64,000 bases of DNA, from the NCBI GenBank assembly GCA_024734555.1, contig JANPWX010000205.1:151193-215192 (forward strand), in the 5' to 3' direction. Of this stretch, positions 39,531 to 52,073 are shown piece by piece; positions within the stretch are counted from its first letter, which is position 1, and each line of letters opens with the position of its first letter. The notes under the pieces are model-generated. The model had not been told where the DNA came from, did no database searches, and saw nothing but the letters and a program-made list of their open reading frames with translations. The translations under genes were made by a program, and so were the position numbers. This stretch comes from Trochalopteron elliotii. Lineage: Eukaryota > Chordata > Aves > Passeriformes > Leiothrichidae.

Positions 39531-40784
39531 CACTTGTGCCTTTTGGCACTCGTGCCTTTGCCCTCTGTAGTGCCAGCACTCAGCAGGTGTTTGGCTCCTG
39601 TTCTCCTGCAGGGCTGGGCTCAGGGGCTCACCTCACCTGCCTGGAAATTCAGAGGTCTTCAACCAGGGATCTGCACCACCTGAGGAGTCCTCAGAGAGAG
39701 ACAGAAATTTCCAGAGCATGACTTATATGGCACTTTAGGCATTTACTGTAGAATAAGACAAATCATTCCCTATTTCTCTCCACGGGCTATAAAAGCACTC
39801 TGAAGGCTCAGCTCAGGATGTCTGTACAGTGGATATCTAAATTAAGGCAGCACAGTCCTACCTCGGAGTATTCTGGTGATTGTGAGAACTGTTTTCTTGA
39901 TTTACAGGATCACAGATGTCACGAAACCAATGATGTTTCATACTACGCTGCAAGATCTGCTAAATCCACACTAAAGCATCACAAAAAGGTGCTCAAGATC
40001 TTTCCCTGCCAGAAACAGCAGCCCGTTACACTCCTGAGTGCAGCACTTCTTTCTGTTTGCAGCAAGATAAATTCTGCTCCAAGCCATATGAAAACTGTGT
40101 GAAACTGTGTAAAAACTGTATCAAACAGTAAGTTTATGTCACAAGGCATTCTGGTGACACAAGTCAGCAAAAGAAAGGCAAGGTACCAATGGATGCACTG
40201 GTAGCAGTTCATCCCCTCACAGCAGCACTGCTGCACGGCCTTTCATCCTTCAGGCTCCTGCTGGGTTTGATATTGAAGTGTCACTGTCAGCCCTGAGTAT
40301 TTCAGGTAGTGCTTCTGTCTCCTGGATTTAATCCATGAAGGGAAGCAGTAAAGTCCACAGAGCTGTTTGTTTTGCAGTCTCACGTTCCCAGAGCCTCCAC
40401 CTGCAAGTGAAGGTAGAGAGCTGAGCGGTCTCCCCTCCATCAGCCTGGGCTTTTCCCTCAGGTCACTTCTCAGTCTGCTGCATTAAATTCAGTCTGTCCC
40501 CACCAGGCCCTCTGTCTGTCCTCTAGCTTGCTGCATTGCCTCCACCCGCAATCACAAGGCCATTAATCACAAATCCCCATGTGCTTTAAGGTAATGTCCA
40601 CGAGCTGTCCTTTGCACAGAAACTCAGAGCCCTGCCGGCCCTCAGCACCTCCTGGAGCCAGGGTTCAGCTCCTGGAGCCAGGGGTCACTCCTGGAGCCAA
40701 CTCTCCCCCCTTGCCTTTCCCCAGCAGGCTGATGGTGACAAGAGGCTGACCCCACCCCAGACTCTCTAGGCTGGCTGGCTGTCA
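39531..40784. other. Unique non-coding DNA with a TATA-preceded short ORF
   Basis: A clean TATAAAAG box (39788-39795) lies 23 bases before an ATG that opens a 94-codon frame (39818-40102, plus). Within it, a good acceptor (TTTTCTTGATTTACAG, ending 39908) interrupts the frame. The peptide is Ser/Lys/His-rich and not recognised. A 19-20 bp tandem repeat with core TCCTGGAGCCA occurs three times at 40650-40699. No gene is called. Confidence 0.45.
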
Positions 40785-40808
40785 TCTCTATTTATCTATT
40801 CTATCTAT

Positions 40809-40842
<34 letters not shown>

Positions 40843-40877
40843 ATCTATCATCTATCTATCTATCTATCTTTATCTAT
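40785..40877. repeat. (ATCT)n tetranucleotide microsatellite, interrupted
   Basis: About 90 bp of TCTA/ATCT repeat with several interruptions (TTTATC, ATTC, CATC). The longest perfect run is about 30 bp. A likely polymorphic marker. Confidence 0.97.
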
Positions 40878-43576
40878 TTCCAGCTGTTACTCTGTTACTC
40901 CAAGAAGAGCAGACCATGCAGGAAATCCTGTTTCTCTTTAGAGGGATACAGGGGATTTTGATAGCACAAAGCTCCCTTGAGTTCTTTGCAGGGTCGTGTT
41001 GCTCTTCTGCGTTTGTGCTAGAGACTATTAAGTCTGCTCATTATTACAAAAGACATTTTTCTAGCTAGAGCCATTCACAGCACAACATTAATTTTCTCCT
41101 CATTTTGTATGAATGTATTGATTTGACCACAGCTACAACCCATGATGTGTTTTGCTGCTATTACATTCAAGTACTTGAAATAATATTGCCATGTAAAATA
41201 GAGCTATTAACTGCAGCCTAATATCTACCAGCCAGTGGTATGTGATAGAAAAGCAGGGAACTATCCCAAAGGGAAAACTCAAAACATGTAAATATAGTTT
41301 AGTCATTCAAATAATTATAATTGTTTTCAATAACATTGAAATGCAACATTTAGATGATGAAGTTAATTCTCTGTACCCACTCATCCATTGGGTTTTTAGT
41401 TATTATAAACCCCAGCTATTATAAGGCTCTTTCTACAGCTGAACAGTAAATGAGCCATATGTGCCAGACTGACCTTTTGTCACATTCTATTTATGAACTC
41501 AAGCCTTAAAACAGTTATATCTGAAATCCATTTAATGTTGATATAAGACTGTCCACCTTCCTGCAATCAGAGATATCCCATCTTTTACTGCTGTGTGTCT
41601 TCCATCTTGGGACTCTGCTATTAAAAAATAAAACTATTTCCCAGCTATTGCAGATCTTGTAGAAGTAACTTGGCTGGAGCCACTCTTCATTTTTGTAGTC
41701 TGAAACTGCAGTATTGTGGTGCCTTTAACTGCTGCCAGCAATGCCAGGCACATGTTCCTGCTGAGAGAAATGCAATGGAAACCTGACCTGGTTTGGGCTC
41801 ACTCTGCTGCCCACAAGACTGGCTTTGTCTCTGGGTGATTTCTGTGATTGCCTCTTGCCCAGGGAGGAACCTGTGCTGCTCCCTGGGGAGCCAGGAGCCC
41901 TCTCTGCCTCCATCCTGCAAATCAGCTCTGATCCTCCTGGGCCTGCTGAGGCACAGAGGGGCATGAATAATTAATGCCCTGTATTTACATCCAATTATAT
42001 TTACCACAGAGTGGTTTTTGCAGCTGGCAGTAGTGCTGGTGTTTGTTTGGAATTTTCTGAATAACCAATACAGGATTTAAATTCTATTTTGCCTTGCATT
42101 TTCACTGTGACAATCACACAACCTGCATCTGCAACTAAACTGAAAACAACTGTTAATCCTGTGAAGGTCCATAACAATTCAGGGCCTCGATTTTAAATTT
42201 ATTTATCAGCAGATTGTTATTAAATCAGACAAACATATGCATACATTAAACACTTCAGTGACCCAGCACAGCCCCAGGAACTAAACCAAAACCAGCACAC
42301 GCACGAGCTTTAGAACTCATTACCAAATTGTCCACAGGATACCAGAGGGCAGAGTTCTGTATGAGTCTTCAGTAATTCTGCATTTCAAACTAGCTCATTG
42401 GGTACCATTAAATTGTAGAAATTCTTATTTTGATTGGTGTTACTTCATAGTATAAATTCTACTGTTCAATTTTTTTAAGACTGTTTTTTAATACTTTAGC
42501 ATTTTTGTACAGTTTTGTGACTTAAGATGAAGCCTATTGTTATTTATTAAGTTTCCAGAACGTTTTGTGAAAATAATTAATTTTTAAAGAAGTGAAAGGA
42601 AAGGTAAAAATTTCCACAATCTTTAAAATTATTCATTTTCAGTTTTAACACTGACCAGCTGAGGCTGTTGGGAGCAAACTGAGCTCTCTGCAAAATGACA
42701 AAATAAGGGTGTTTAAATTGCACTGCAAATCTGATAGACTGCATGGTGGAAGCAAAGAAATGAGATGAACAAGGAAAGATGCACTGGAAAGTTTTACTGC
42801 CTTAATTAATCCAAAAACATAATTAAAGCTGTGAAATCTTTCTAGTGTGAATGCAATTTTACCGGTTAAATGAACAAGCACTTGGAGCTCACTATGGTTC
42901 AGATATATCATTTACCCATCTGACTGTACCCTACTCTGGCATATTTTAATATACCCAGTTTTCTTCTACAGATGATCCTGGCTACCAGTCTAAATCTCAC
43001 AGAGAAATCTCATAACACAGAGTTGTGCTGAAATCACACAAGTCTTTTAGATGATCAAAGACAAAATAATTCACAATATTATTTATAATCTTTGCAGTAG
43101 TGTTGAAGTTATGTCACTTGTAAGGGTCATTTCCTCTCACTCAATATAGAAATATTCAGATTTTTTTTTCCTGCTGAGCACTGAGGTATTAAACAAAGCC
43201 ATGAAAGTAATTTTCAGACTAAAAAGACAACTTGCATTCACACAAAAGTCACAGAGCATTTTATATTGCTGGCAGATTTAGCAGAGAGTCTTTCTGTTGC
43301 TTTGCATTCACTTTCCAATGGATCTATATCAAATCTCCCTGCACAACAAATATGCAACTACCCCTGCCTTTCCTCTGCTTGTGCTCATCTGTTTATGTGT
43401 TAGTTGGGATCACTACAACAACATCTGCAGGATCTGAATGACCTCAGAATTTGGAGACCCGGGTTCCCAAAGGGCTCCTGGGCCCTCAGCTGACCATGGC
43501 TGCAGCCAGTGAAAACACCCAAAGGCGCCCCAAGGGAGCAGCAGCAGGCAGGAGCCCCAGCTGGGACCCAGGAAAT
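40878..43576. other. Unique non-coding DNA, no recognised gene
   Basis: AT-rich apart from a GC pocket at 41.7-41.96 kb that gives overlapping minus-strand frames of up to 106 codons without a recognisable domain. No RNA gene, mobile element or tandem repeat was recognised. Confidence 0.55.
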
Positions 43577-43682
43577 GAACTCGGGTGTCACTGCTGTGGG
43601 AGCTGAAAGAACTGGGGTGTCACTGCTGTGGGGGCAGAGATGAGCTGGGGTGTCACTGCTGTGGGAGCTGCAATGAACTGCC
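43577..43682. repeat. 33-bp minisatellite, three copies
   Basis: Three units of 32-33 bp, each containing GGGTGTCACTGCTGTGGG. Since the unit is 11 codons long, the minus strand keeps one frame open and gives a repeated Ala-Pro-Thr-Ala-Val-Thr-Pro peptide. This follows from the periodicity and does not show a gene. Confidence 0.93.
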
Positions 43683-44277
43683 AATGAAGCAAGGCAGAGT
43701 GCCCCTTCACACCACTGTGGTCCTGCAGGCTCGTGCTTAATGGGAAGAAATAGTCAAATACCAGGCCAACTGAGTTTTCCACCTCTGATCAGGAGTGGGT
43801 GACCTTCTCCTGCACAGAACTGAATACAGGATCAGCAGGGTTTGGTGTCTCTCCCCTCCTGAGCCCAGTGGCATATGCGGCTCTGTTAGATAAGAGCCCT
43901 CAGCTGTCCTGTTCTGCTGGAAAAAGCCTCCTGCTATTCAGGGACTGAGCAATATTGATGGGTGCCAATCAGTCTCCAGATTGCAGCATGGCTGAGGGAA
44001 ATTGTGCTTTTGCATTCATCTTCACGTGGGAAGATGAAAGCTGCCAGTACTCTGGAGAAAATCATCTCTACTTTACACAGTTCAGTCCCCCGCCTCCCCT
44101 GTACTTTTCAACATTTCCAAAACATTTTCACAAGGCTGGAATAGGTCAAAATTGTTATCTCCAATTATTTGATGTGCCTAAAATCGTGATGCAGCAAAGC
44201 AATTAAGTGTGACTAAAGAGAGAGTCCTGTCAGTGACACCAGCAGTGTCAGTGGGGGCGAGAGCCAAGGTCTGGAGC
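43683..44277. other. Unique non-coding DNA, no recognised gene
   Basis: Mixed composition, with no open frame above about 85 codons and no repeat or RNA gene recognised. It joins the 33-bp array to the flank of the 17-bp array. Confidence 0.55.
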
Positions 44278-44935
44278 TGAGCTCTGTGCTCCAGTCCCTC
44301 ACCATGGGCAGTGATGGTGTGAGCCCAGGGATGGTGTGTGTTCAGTGATGATGGTGTGTGCTCAGAGATGGTGTGTGCTCCCACTGAGCTCTGCACAGCC
44401 TCCAGTCCCTCACCATGGCCCCAATGATGGTGTGATCTTAGTGATGGTGTGTCCTCACTGATGGTGTGTGCTCAGGGATGGTGTGTGCTCAGGGATGGTG
44501 TGTGCCCAGGGGTGGGTATGTGCTCAGGGATGGTGTGATCTCAGTGATGGTGTGTGCTCATGGATGGTGTGTGCCCAGGGGTGGGTGTGTACTCAGTGAT
44601 GGTGTGATCTCAGTGATGGTGTGTGCCCAGTGATGGTGTGTGCCATGGGGTGGGTGTGTGCTCAGGGATGGTGTGATCTCAGTGATGGTGTGTGCCCAGG
44701 GATGGTGTGTGCCCAGGGGTGGGTGTGTGCCCAGGGGTGGTGTGTGCCCAAGGATGGTGTGATCTCAGGGATGGTGTGTGCCCAGGGATGGTGTGTGTGC
44801 CCAGGGATGGTGTGTGCTCATGGATGGTGTGTGCCCAGGGATGGTGTGATCTCAGTGATGGTGTGTGCCCAGGGATGGTGTGTGCCCAGGGATGGCGTGT
44901 GCTCCCCCTGAGCTCTGCACAGCTTCCAGTCTTAG
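44278..44935. repeat. 17-bp GT-rich minisatellite with duplicated flank, about 36 units
   Basis: The core unit is 17 bp, GATGGTGTGTGCTCAGG, with variants GATGGTGTGATCTCAGT, GTGGGTGTGTGCCCAGG and 18-bp forms. Units carrying GATCTCAGT recur every few copies, showing higher-order structure. The non-repeat flank TGAGCTCTG...CCAGTC appears three times, at about 44279, 44385 and 44910, the first two followed by CCTCACCATGG, so a larger block of flank plus array start has been duplicated. The plus strand encodes a Cys-Pro-Gly-Met-Val-Cys-Ala-Gln-Gly-Trp repeat as a by-product. The GT-rich strand is a possible Z-DNA or recombination-prone tract. Confidence 0.96.
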
Positions 44936-46510
44936 AGCCTCATTACGGGGAATGAGCAAAGTTAATTGGTGTGGGCTCCCACTTGTGCAAAACGAAGGTT
45001 TTGAAAAGGTCTGTTTTGCACATTACAGCAAAGGCAAGACCTTTCAAAGGTTTTTGTGACTGTGTAGATGAAAGGACAGACAGAAGGAAAAGCCAGCCTG
45101 AGAAATGAGTGCTCAGGGTTTGAGGTTAGGCTGTCTGTGACTCAAACTGCTTTCCTCAAACAGAGGCTCTCCGCATCACCCTCCAATTTTCTATCAATTT
45201 GGCACAGATCTATCCGGTTTTCTCCAGAAATCCCATCCTTGAACAGAGAGGCCTCTTTGAATCGAAATTTTCAGAACATATCTGTGCTTCCACGAGAAAC
45301 TAAAAACTTCCCAAACAACCATTTAAAGTGAGGAAGGCTGCAGGAAACACTGCAAAGTGGACAGCGAATCAGTAAATGAAATTAACACAGGATGGCATGG
45401 ACTCACTTAAGTGATGTGTGGCACTGCCACAAACCAGCAAAACTGATTTAAGGAACATAATCATTAGGATGAATCCTGGACTGAGTTTGGCATCTGGGTT
45501 TTACACACAGCTGGTGCTCAAATGACAGAAAACCAAACAATAACGTCACTATCTTCTACGGGGAGTAAACAACAAAATAACACAAGTTTCAAAAACTCAG
45601 AAACTTTGTGCAAGACCATTGAGAGTGTTTAATTAAATATAGTCATGAAATGGCACTTGCTTGTGTTAAAATAACCAAAAAAAAAAAAGCACACTAACAT
45701 TGTCAAGCTCAGGAAAAAAGCCTGTGAAGAAAAGTGTCAGTTTTCAAAAATTTCTCCTTGGCTTCCCTGTAAATTGCTACTTTAAAATTATACTAGCCTT
45801 TATTCTTAAGTTTCTCTGTGGCTGTTAAGACAAGTAATAACTCCCTCTTTAAAAACCTCAATAAAAAATTGACTCAGATACCAGAATTTCTTCCATAAGC
45901 CCCAAAATTGGGCCCATTTCCATCCTAAGCATTACTGCCAAAACTGAGCAAGGTAATTGGTGTACTTGAAGGATGCAGGGCCATTGGAAGCGGATTTTTT
46001 TCATCTAACTAATGTTCCTCTGTAGTCAAAAAACAGAGACTGCCATCCCACATGTTCATCAATTCTCAGAAATCAGTTCACTCTCTGGTGTCAGCTTTTC
46101 CCCAGATTCTGACTGCAAAAGTGAATGCACTTACATCAATGTATTAGACTTAGAAATTGAAATATATAAAATATATTAATGAAATATGGTAGAAAATAAG
46201 TCTGGAAATGCCATCAAGTCACACCTTTTTCCAAGAGAAGTCTGAACCCCATATTTCTTGACAGAAGCTTTACAGAGAATTAGAAAATTCTGTGATGGAA
46301 ATTCTACTTTCTTCCTAAACCATGTAGTCTCATACTTCTCTTTAACTGACAAGCTGAGACAGCTAAAGCAGCTAATACAATTTAATTGATTTAGGGTTGG
46401 CAAATCTCCAAAATAATGAAGAAAAGCTTGGGAAAAAAGCATTCCTTTTCCCTCTTCCTTGAATACTAACCCAAGACAAAATTCAATGAGGATTTATTAT
46501 AAGTACACAA
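44936..46510. other. Unique non-coding DNA, no recognised gene
   Basis: AT-rich, with a few CpGs scattered at 45.17-45.37 kb. Open frames are under 90 codons and unrecognised. An A-run of 12 lies near 45678. Nothing else was seen. Confidence 0.55.
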
Positions 46511-47290
46511 GGAAGTTGGGCGTCCCGTTATCTTAAAAGCACTGGTGAAATTTAGTATGTTAATTCCTGAAAACAACTCTGAAAATCCCAATCCAAAAGA
46601 ATGTGAGTTGCCTGTTCATTAAAGGAACCATTCATTATAACAGTATTGATTGTGTATTAACTTAATCCACACACTTACCTTCAATCGGAACCCGTTAAGC
46701 ACCTGCCAGGTGTGAACCACAAACATCAATGAGGTTTTCAAGCGAGAGAGCAGCTGTACATAACCATGGAGAGCATTCAGACAAAAAGGGAAAGGCGTGA
46801 AGTGCTTTAGCACAGCAGCTCAATGAGCCACAAGTTCTAACAATGGAGCTTAAGAAGTTGCTCGAGGAGGGTTTGAACAGGAAAGCGAGGAGGAAATGCA
46901 CAGCGGAGGATTAATCACTGACACAGTGTATTATAGAAATTGTCATTTAATATTAAACTGACCCCAAGCCTTAAACATTCCATCTACAACATTTCCAACA
47001 GAAAGGTGAGTTTCAGCTCCTGGTCCTTCATGGTTTGTTTGGACCTAATCTTATATTTTGGCTTACTGAGATTGGGGCATTGTATTTTTGAAACCATTTC
47101 TTTTATTTAGCACATACGGCCTTTTCCATAATGTTCTTCTGTACTGTCATGAAATCGTGCATTGCATTGGTTTTAGGAGTAATATGCATCAAGCATAAAG
47201 ATAAAATAACTGGAATGTCAATCATTATTTAGCTGCTTTTCCCCTTTGCCCAAGTCTTAAACCCAATGCACGAATTTGCATTGGTAATGC
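46511..47290. promoter_or_regulatory. Candidate conserved regulatory block or bidirectional promoter
   Basis: Nine CpGs fall between 46521 and 46904, in DNA that is otherwise CpG-poor. A consensus donor on the minus strand (GATTGAAG|GTAAGT, junction 46679/46678) and another on the plus strand (CAGAAAG|GTGAGT, junction 47005/47006) point away from each other, as expected if divergent first exons start between them. Motifs include GGATTA (46908, OTX/PITX type), TGTCAATCA (47216-47224, reverse of the PBX/PREP site) and ATTTGCAT (47274-47281, POU octamer). Open frames up to the minus-strand donor are short and unrecognised. No TATA box or CpG island of usual size is present, so this remains a candidate from motif and composition evidence only. 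Confidence 0.3.
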
Positions 47291-50200
47291 AATAGCAAAA
47301 AAAAAGTGAAATAGTTTTAATAAATTATTCTGAAAGATATTAGATAGAGGTCAATTCCCAATTCTTTTGAACTCCATCACAGGACTCTCATTTAATTTTC
47401 TGGGAATAGAATTTGGCCCCAATCGCTTATAAAATGGGATTAAACTTCTGGCTTTCTTCCCAGAACCTGAAATGAAAGTACACCAATGAAAATCTGCAGA
47501 ATCATAAAACAGAGCTTCCTACAGAAGGGAAAGCCTTATATGTCACTTTATGAAACAGATTTTTTAGGTCCTTAGAGTGCCACCTTCAACATGAGCTAGC
47601 TTATCCTGTTATTCATAAATTGATTAAAATGCCCAAAGTCAGGAGCAATTTCTTGAACTTGCCTTGAGTCAGTGGGGTTTCCACATCTAAAGGTTTTTCA
47701 GCATGCATTTAAAATTGAAGAGTATGAGCAGCTATCATTTCTGTAGGACCATAATAAAGGTCAAACATTTATTAGACTGAAAGTGACATTAATCCCTTCT
47801 GAATTCTTATTAGAGGAGGTCCATCATGGTATCATTTTCTTGGAGAGTGATAGGTCAGCTGTCAAATCTATCACCATGTCTGTCTCTGTTTTCCTACTGC
47901 CAGCCAGGACCACAGAGAACGGAAGGGATTCAAGGAAATACTTCTCAAAAGCACCAATTTGACAGGTTTAATTAAAGACACAAATTCAAGCATATGGAAA
48001 TCCATTACCTGGAAATCCTGGAGTTGGTTCTTCATTCTACACTGACTTAAAGAAATTGAATTTCCATATAGGACTGCACAAGCCACTTGTATTCTTACAT
48101 AACTACCAACGAGAAATTACTTAACCCAGAACATACAGAAGACTGGATTTCAGCTGGGGCTGGATTCTTACCCAAGAGAATTAAGGAATCACCCCCATGG
48201 CCTGACATCCTTGCCTGAACTGGAGCAGGGTCCTGGGACGTCCAGTCCAGTACCCCACAGAGCTGGCATTCCCCCTTTGTGTGATGAATATTAATTATAA
48301 ATGCATGAAATGCTGGGACAAGCACCAGGTGTCCTGTCCCTTTCAGGAGACAGGGATGGACTGATGCTCCCCTGGCAGGTGGGGACCTCAATGCATCGTG
48401 TTCAGTTAACAGATTAGCATATACTTTAAATAAAAAACTATTTACAATGTGAGAAATGCAATAAAATGAAAAATGTAGTGAAAAGAAAGACATATTTTAC
48501 CTAATGTGGTCACGCTTCTGGTTTTAAATGTCAGTGAGAGCTGCCCAAGTTACTTGTGTTTTATGTATTTGTGCATGTTGGTTTAAGAAGATCATAAAAT
48601 TGCACAAGTGGAAAATATATCATTTTAACTGCAGAGGGCAAGTCAAGCAAAGGAAGAAAAAGAATATGGAGGAAGTTACTCCTCTGTTACTTGTCATTAG
48701 GAGGTGACTGCATATTTCTTTAAACCAGGCTAAGAGGCAGAAAAGCTTACAAAGATAACAATCCATTATTAAAAGAAAAAGGGTGGGGGCGGGAGGAGAA
48801 TGGAAAGGAGAAGAAAGAGAGAGAAAGGAGGCATCAAAATCTCTAAGAATCAACAAAAACCAAAATACAGGGTAGCCAGGGAAAATCAGGAATAATTTCC
48901 ATAAACGTCTCCAATTTTATACCCAGGATAATTCAGTCTGTGTCACAGGCATGAGAGTTAAAAAATATGAAAGCAATGAAAACAGTCAACATTCACAGAA
49001 GAATAAACTCATGTTGTTTAAACAGGCCTCTCTCTCCTATTTACTGTTCGATGAACAGGTATTTCTGGTAATCACTGCCAAAATCCACTGTGTTCTAACT
49101 CTGCAGTGGAACAACACTGATTTTTACCAGGAGGGGCAGAGGAGCCTTCCTGTCTGTGACAGAGCTGAGCAAAGCTCCTCCCTCCGAATTCACACCTCCA
49201 AATACAGATCTAGGCACTGGGTTTTGCAACTCAGATCCCACCAGGAATACACACATTTCTAGTGGCAAGTATTCCAAATTTCTTTATATAATTTCACAGA
49301 TTATGCTATGATGATTCGCTGTGAATATACAATGTATCACATTGATTTGCAGCGTTGATAGTGGTAAATCTTACAAAGAACTCTCAAAAGTTGTGCTAAA
49401 ATGAGACATGAAGTGAGTTTTGCTTGAGAAGGGAGGAGGAGATGTAATTTTGCCACTTGGTAAAAACAGTCTCCCCAAACTAGGACAACACCGAACTGAG
49501 ATTAGATAAACCATTTTAAGTGGTCACAGTCATGACTCACAGAACACAAGCTGAATACATGATGATTTAAACTGGAGGAATGAAGAAAAGTTTTAATGAG
49601 AAGAATGAAAGTTCTGAAGATAAATTTTTTTTCCATATTTTTTTAAAAGTATGAACATGTAGGAAAGTTTTTGACCTGAATAATTTCTCATACTGGTCTA
49701 AAATACATTTCCCAGGGATTCAGCTTCCACAGGTAGAGTAAAACTGACAAAAGACTAATAATATGACACAATTAAAGAGGGAGAACAGACAATCCCAGCA
49801 GTATACATGCAATTGCAGCAGTATCTCCTGAAGCATTCTGCTGGTACCCATACATAAACTGAGAATACAAGTAATTCTATTTTTAGCTGCTAGACGTACC
49901 ATGTTTGGCATCCTCCAGATTTTATCCAATCCTGCAAGGCCACAAAAACCTTCTGCATGTAGTGCATATTAATATTATATATTTAGGAAGAGCAGTTCCT
50001 GCTTTTAGCTGCTTCCTAAAAGATTGTAGAAGGCTGCATCACATATCCAAAAATCCATTATTAAGTTCATATTAGCATTTTGAGTCCCTAAGGAAGTGGA
50101 TGTTGTTGCAGGTTACCCACAAAGAATCTACTTTCAGTAATGAGGAGCGGAACTCTGACATCTGTCAACTGAGCAAATTCCACTGTTTTGTAAATATTGA

Positions 50201-51764
50201 TCAAACAATCATGGCTAATGATACAACTCTAAGTGAATTAGATAAATGTTCCCACATGGCCATCAATTTAATTCCCAGACTAAATTAGCTTCTTCTGTAA
50301 AGCAAAACCCTTTTAAGGAAGATAAATTGTTCAGTGACATCAACGTCCATTTCAATTATGGCTTTATTCTGGTGGAGGCTGCCCTGCATAATGCACCTGC
50401 TGTTCACCTGGTTGTGCTACAAAAAAATACAGTGGAAACCACATGACACTGACCTCGAACATTTATTTCCCATTTCTCTAAAATACGGGATAGCTGATGT
50501 AAATGATACACAGAAGTTATTACTTTTCTCTGTACTGAGCTAAAATCACCATTATTAGGAAATAGACTGATTTAATTCACCTTAGCACAGCTGTGTGTCA
50601 GAAGTGCACTGGAGATGGGAGCTGCCACCTCAACGTGAGCTCAGACAAGTTTGGAGTCAGAATGCACCGAGAGGATTCCTGCAAATGGGCAGAAAACACT
50701 TCTCAAAACCCAACTAACTGTCTCAGAAGTAATTAATGCATCACTGCATTAATCACTGCCTGCTTCAGTGAAGACAAAGCTGCTCGAGGGTCAGCTCTGC
50801 TGGCCCCAGTAGGGCAAGAAGGGAGGGGAGGGGGGTTAAACTGGTCCCACATGGAGAAAAACCAGGGAACCCTTCTCGAATCTGCTGTCTCCAGGTCTGA
50901 AATTCTGCTCGATGGAGATAGGGAGCAGCTCCCCACTGGCTTCTGTGGACTTTCAAAAGCCTGATCTGGAATATGTAATGCCTTTTTATTGCTGTCTTTT
51001 AGTCTTTATTGGCAGCAGTTCATTTGTTTTGAGAGACTAGAAAGGCTCCTTAAAACTAATCTCAACCAAAGTGTCATTTATTTGCAAGCAGTTTATTTCA
51101 AAATCTTTCAGTTAGAATAAACTGGATTTTTTGTAAACATCATTACGTTTCAAACTCAATTTTGTGACACGACTATTAAGTTTCTCTCCATGGACTCTTT
51201 TCCTTGATACATTCTAGTAACTTTCAGTGGATGGAAAGAAAGACCTGACTAGGTAGTTATTCAAAATTATAAGTACTTTTTCCACCACAAGAAAGACAGC
51301 TGCTGTTTATACGATCTTGTCTCACATGGGGAAAGAAAAAGCTTTACCACAGTTCTGTACAAATATGGGCTGCCCACAGGGCAGAAACAGAGCACAGCAC
51401 GAGCCTCAAAGCCCTGCTGGTACATTATGCAAAAGCAAACAGTAAAAAAGGAAAAGGTTATAGAGGTAATTTGGTGTTGCATTTAGAGGCTAATAAAGAT
51501 CTTTTTTGAAGAGAGGGTCAGCTTTTTAGGATATTCAGGTGGCTAGCTCAATAAAAGTGCCTAAATGCCTTTAAATCTCACATGGTGCTCATTCTGACAA
51601 TTCAGTTTCGAGAACTGTGATGTTATCAGAACAACGAAACAAGTCATGTTTAGTCTGTGAGAAAATTTGTGTTTCTTTTTCTCTAATTACTTTGTGTCTT
51701 TCTCTATCTTTGACCCCGGTTTGAAAAGACACAGTTTAAGGATATGTTTGAATAAGTGAGGAGA
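47291..51764. other. Unique non-coding DNA with one polypurine tract
   Basis: AT-rich unique sequence. From 48771 to 48831 the plus strand is almost entirely purine, with GGGTGGGGGCGGGAGGAG inside it, a possible triplex or G-quadruplex site and a GC-box-like core. A GC pocket lies at about 50.75-50.95 kb. Open frames reach 132 codons (48095-48493, minus) without a recognisable domain. No gene was recognised. Confidence 0.55.
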
Positions 51765-51872
51765 GAATCCTAGAATATCCTGAGTCAGGAGGGATCCACA
51801 AGAATCATCATATTCCACCTCCTGGACCACCCCAAGAATCAAACAGTGTTCCTGAGAGCATTGGCCAAACAC
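51765..51872 (-). mobile_element. CR1 LINE 3'-end fragment, degraded
   Basis: The plus strand is the reverse complement of a CR1 3' region. The landmark words are TAGAATATCCTGAGT, GGATCCACAAGAATCATCA, CACCCCAAGAATCA and CCTGAGAGCATTG, all in the expected order. About 110 bp is recognisable. A small internal deletion follows CTCCTGGACC, and similarity stops after CCAAACAC, so the copy is truncated. It belongs to a different CR1 subfamily from the copy at 28.5 kb, judged by its distinct landmark words. No coding part is present. The match is from memory of the consensus. Confidence 0.88.
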
Positions 51873-52073
51873 GCCACATTCCCCCCAGACATGGATGACG
51901 GCAAAATATTATCATTATTAACACCACCAGCTACCCTCTTGGAGTGACAGGACTTATCCTTTAGCAATAAATCTCTGTTACCTGTCAGTCTCAGCTGAGG
52001 ACGTGCCAGGTGTCCCCTCAGCCTGGGGCTGCTCTTTGCAGCTCCTTCCCGTGGCATTTCTGAGCAAAGCACA
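51873..52073. other. Short unique spacer
   Basis: About 200 bp of unique sequence between the CR1 fragment and the telomere-like array, slightly GC-rich at its right end. No feature was recognised. Confidence 0.6.

Noticed and set aside
39187..39683. Pro/Ala/Gln/Ser-rich and Leu/Gly/Trp/Ala-rich frames
   Set aside because: Translations of the pentamer array on the two strands, with no flanking gene structure.
44621..44955. Cys-Pro-Gly-Met-Val-Cys-Ala-Gln-Gly-Trp repeat protein
   Set aside because: It is the 17-bp array read in frame over three units (51 bp), with no start context or domain.
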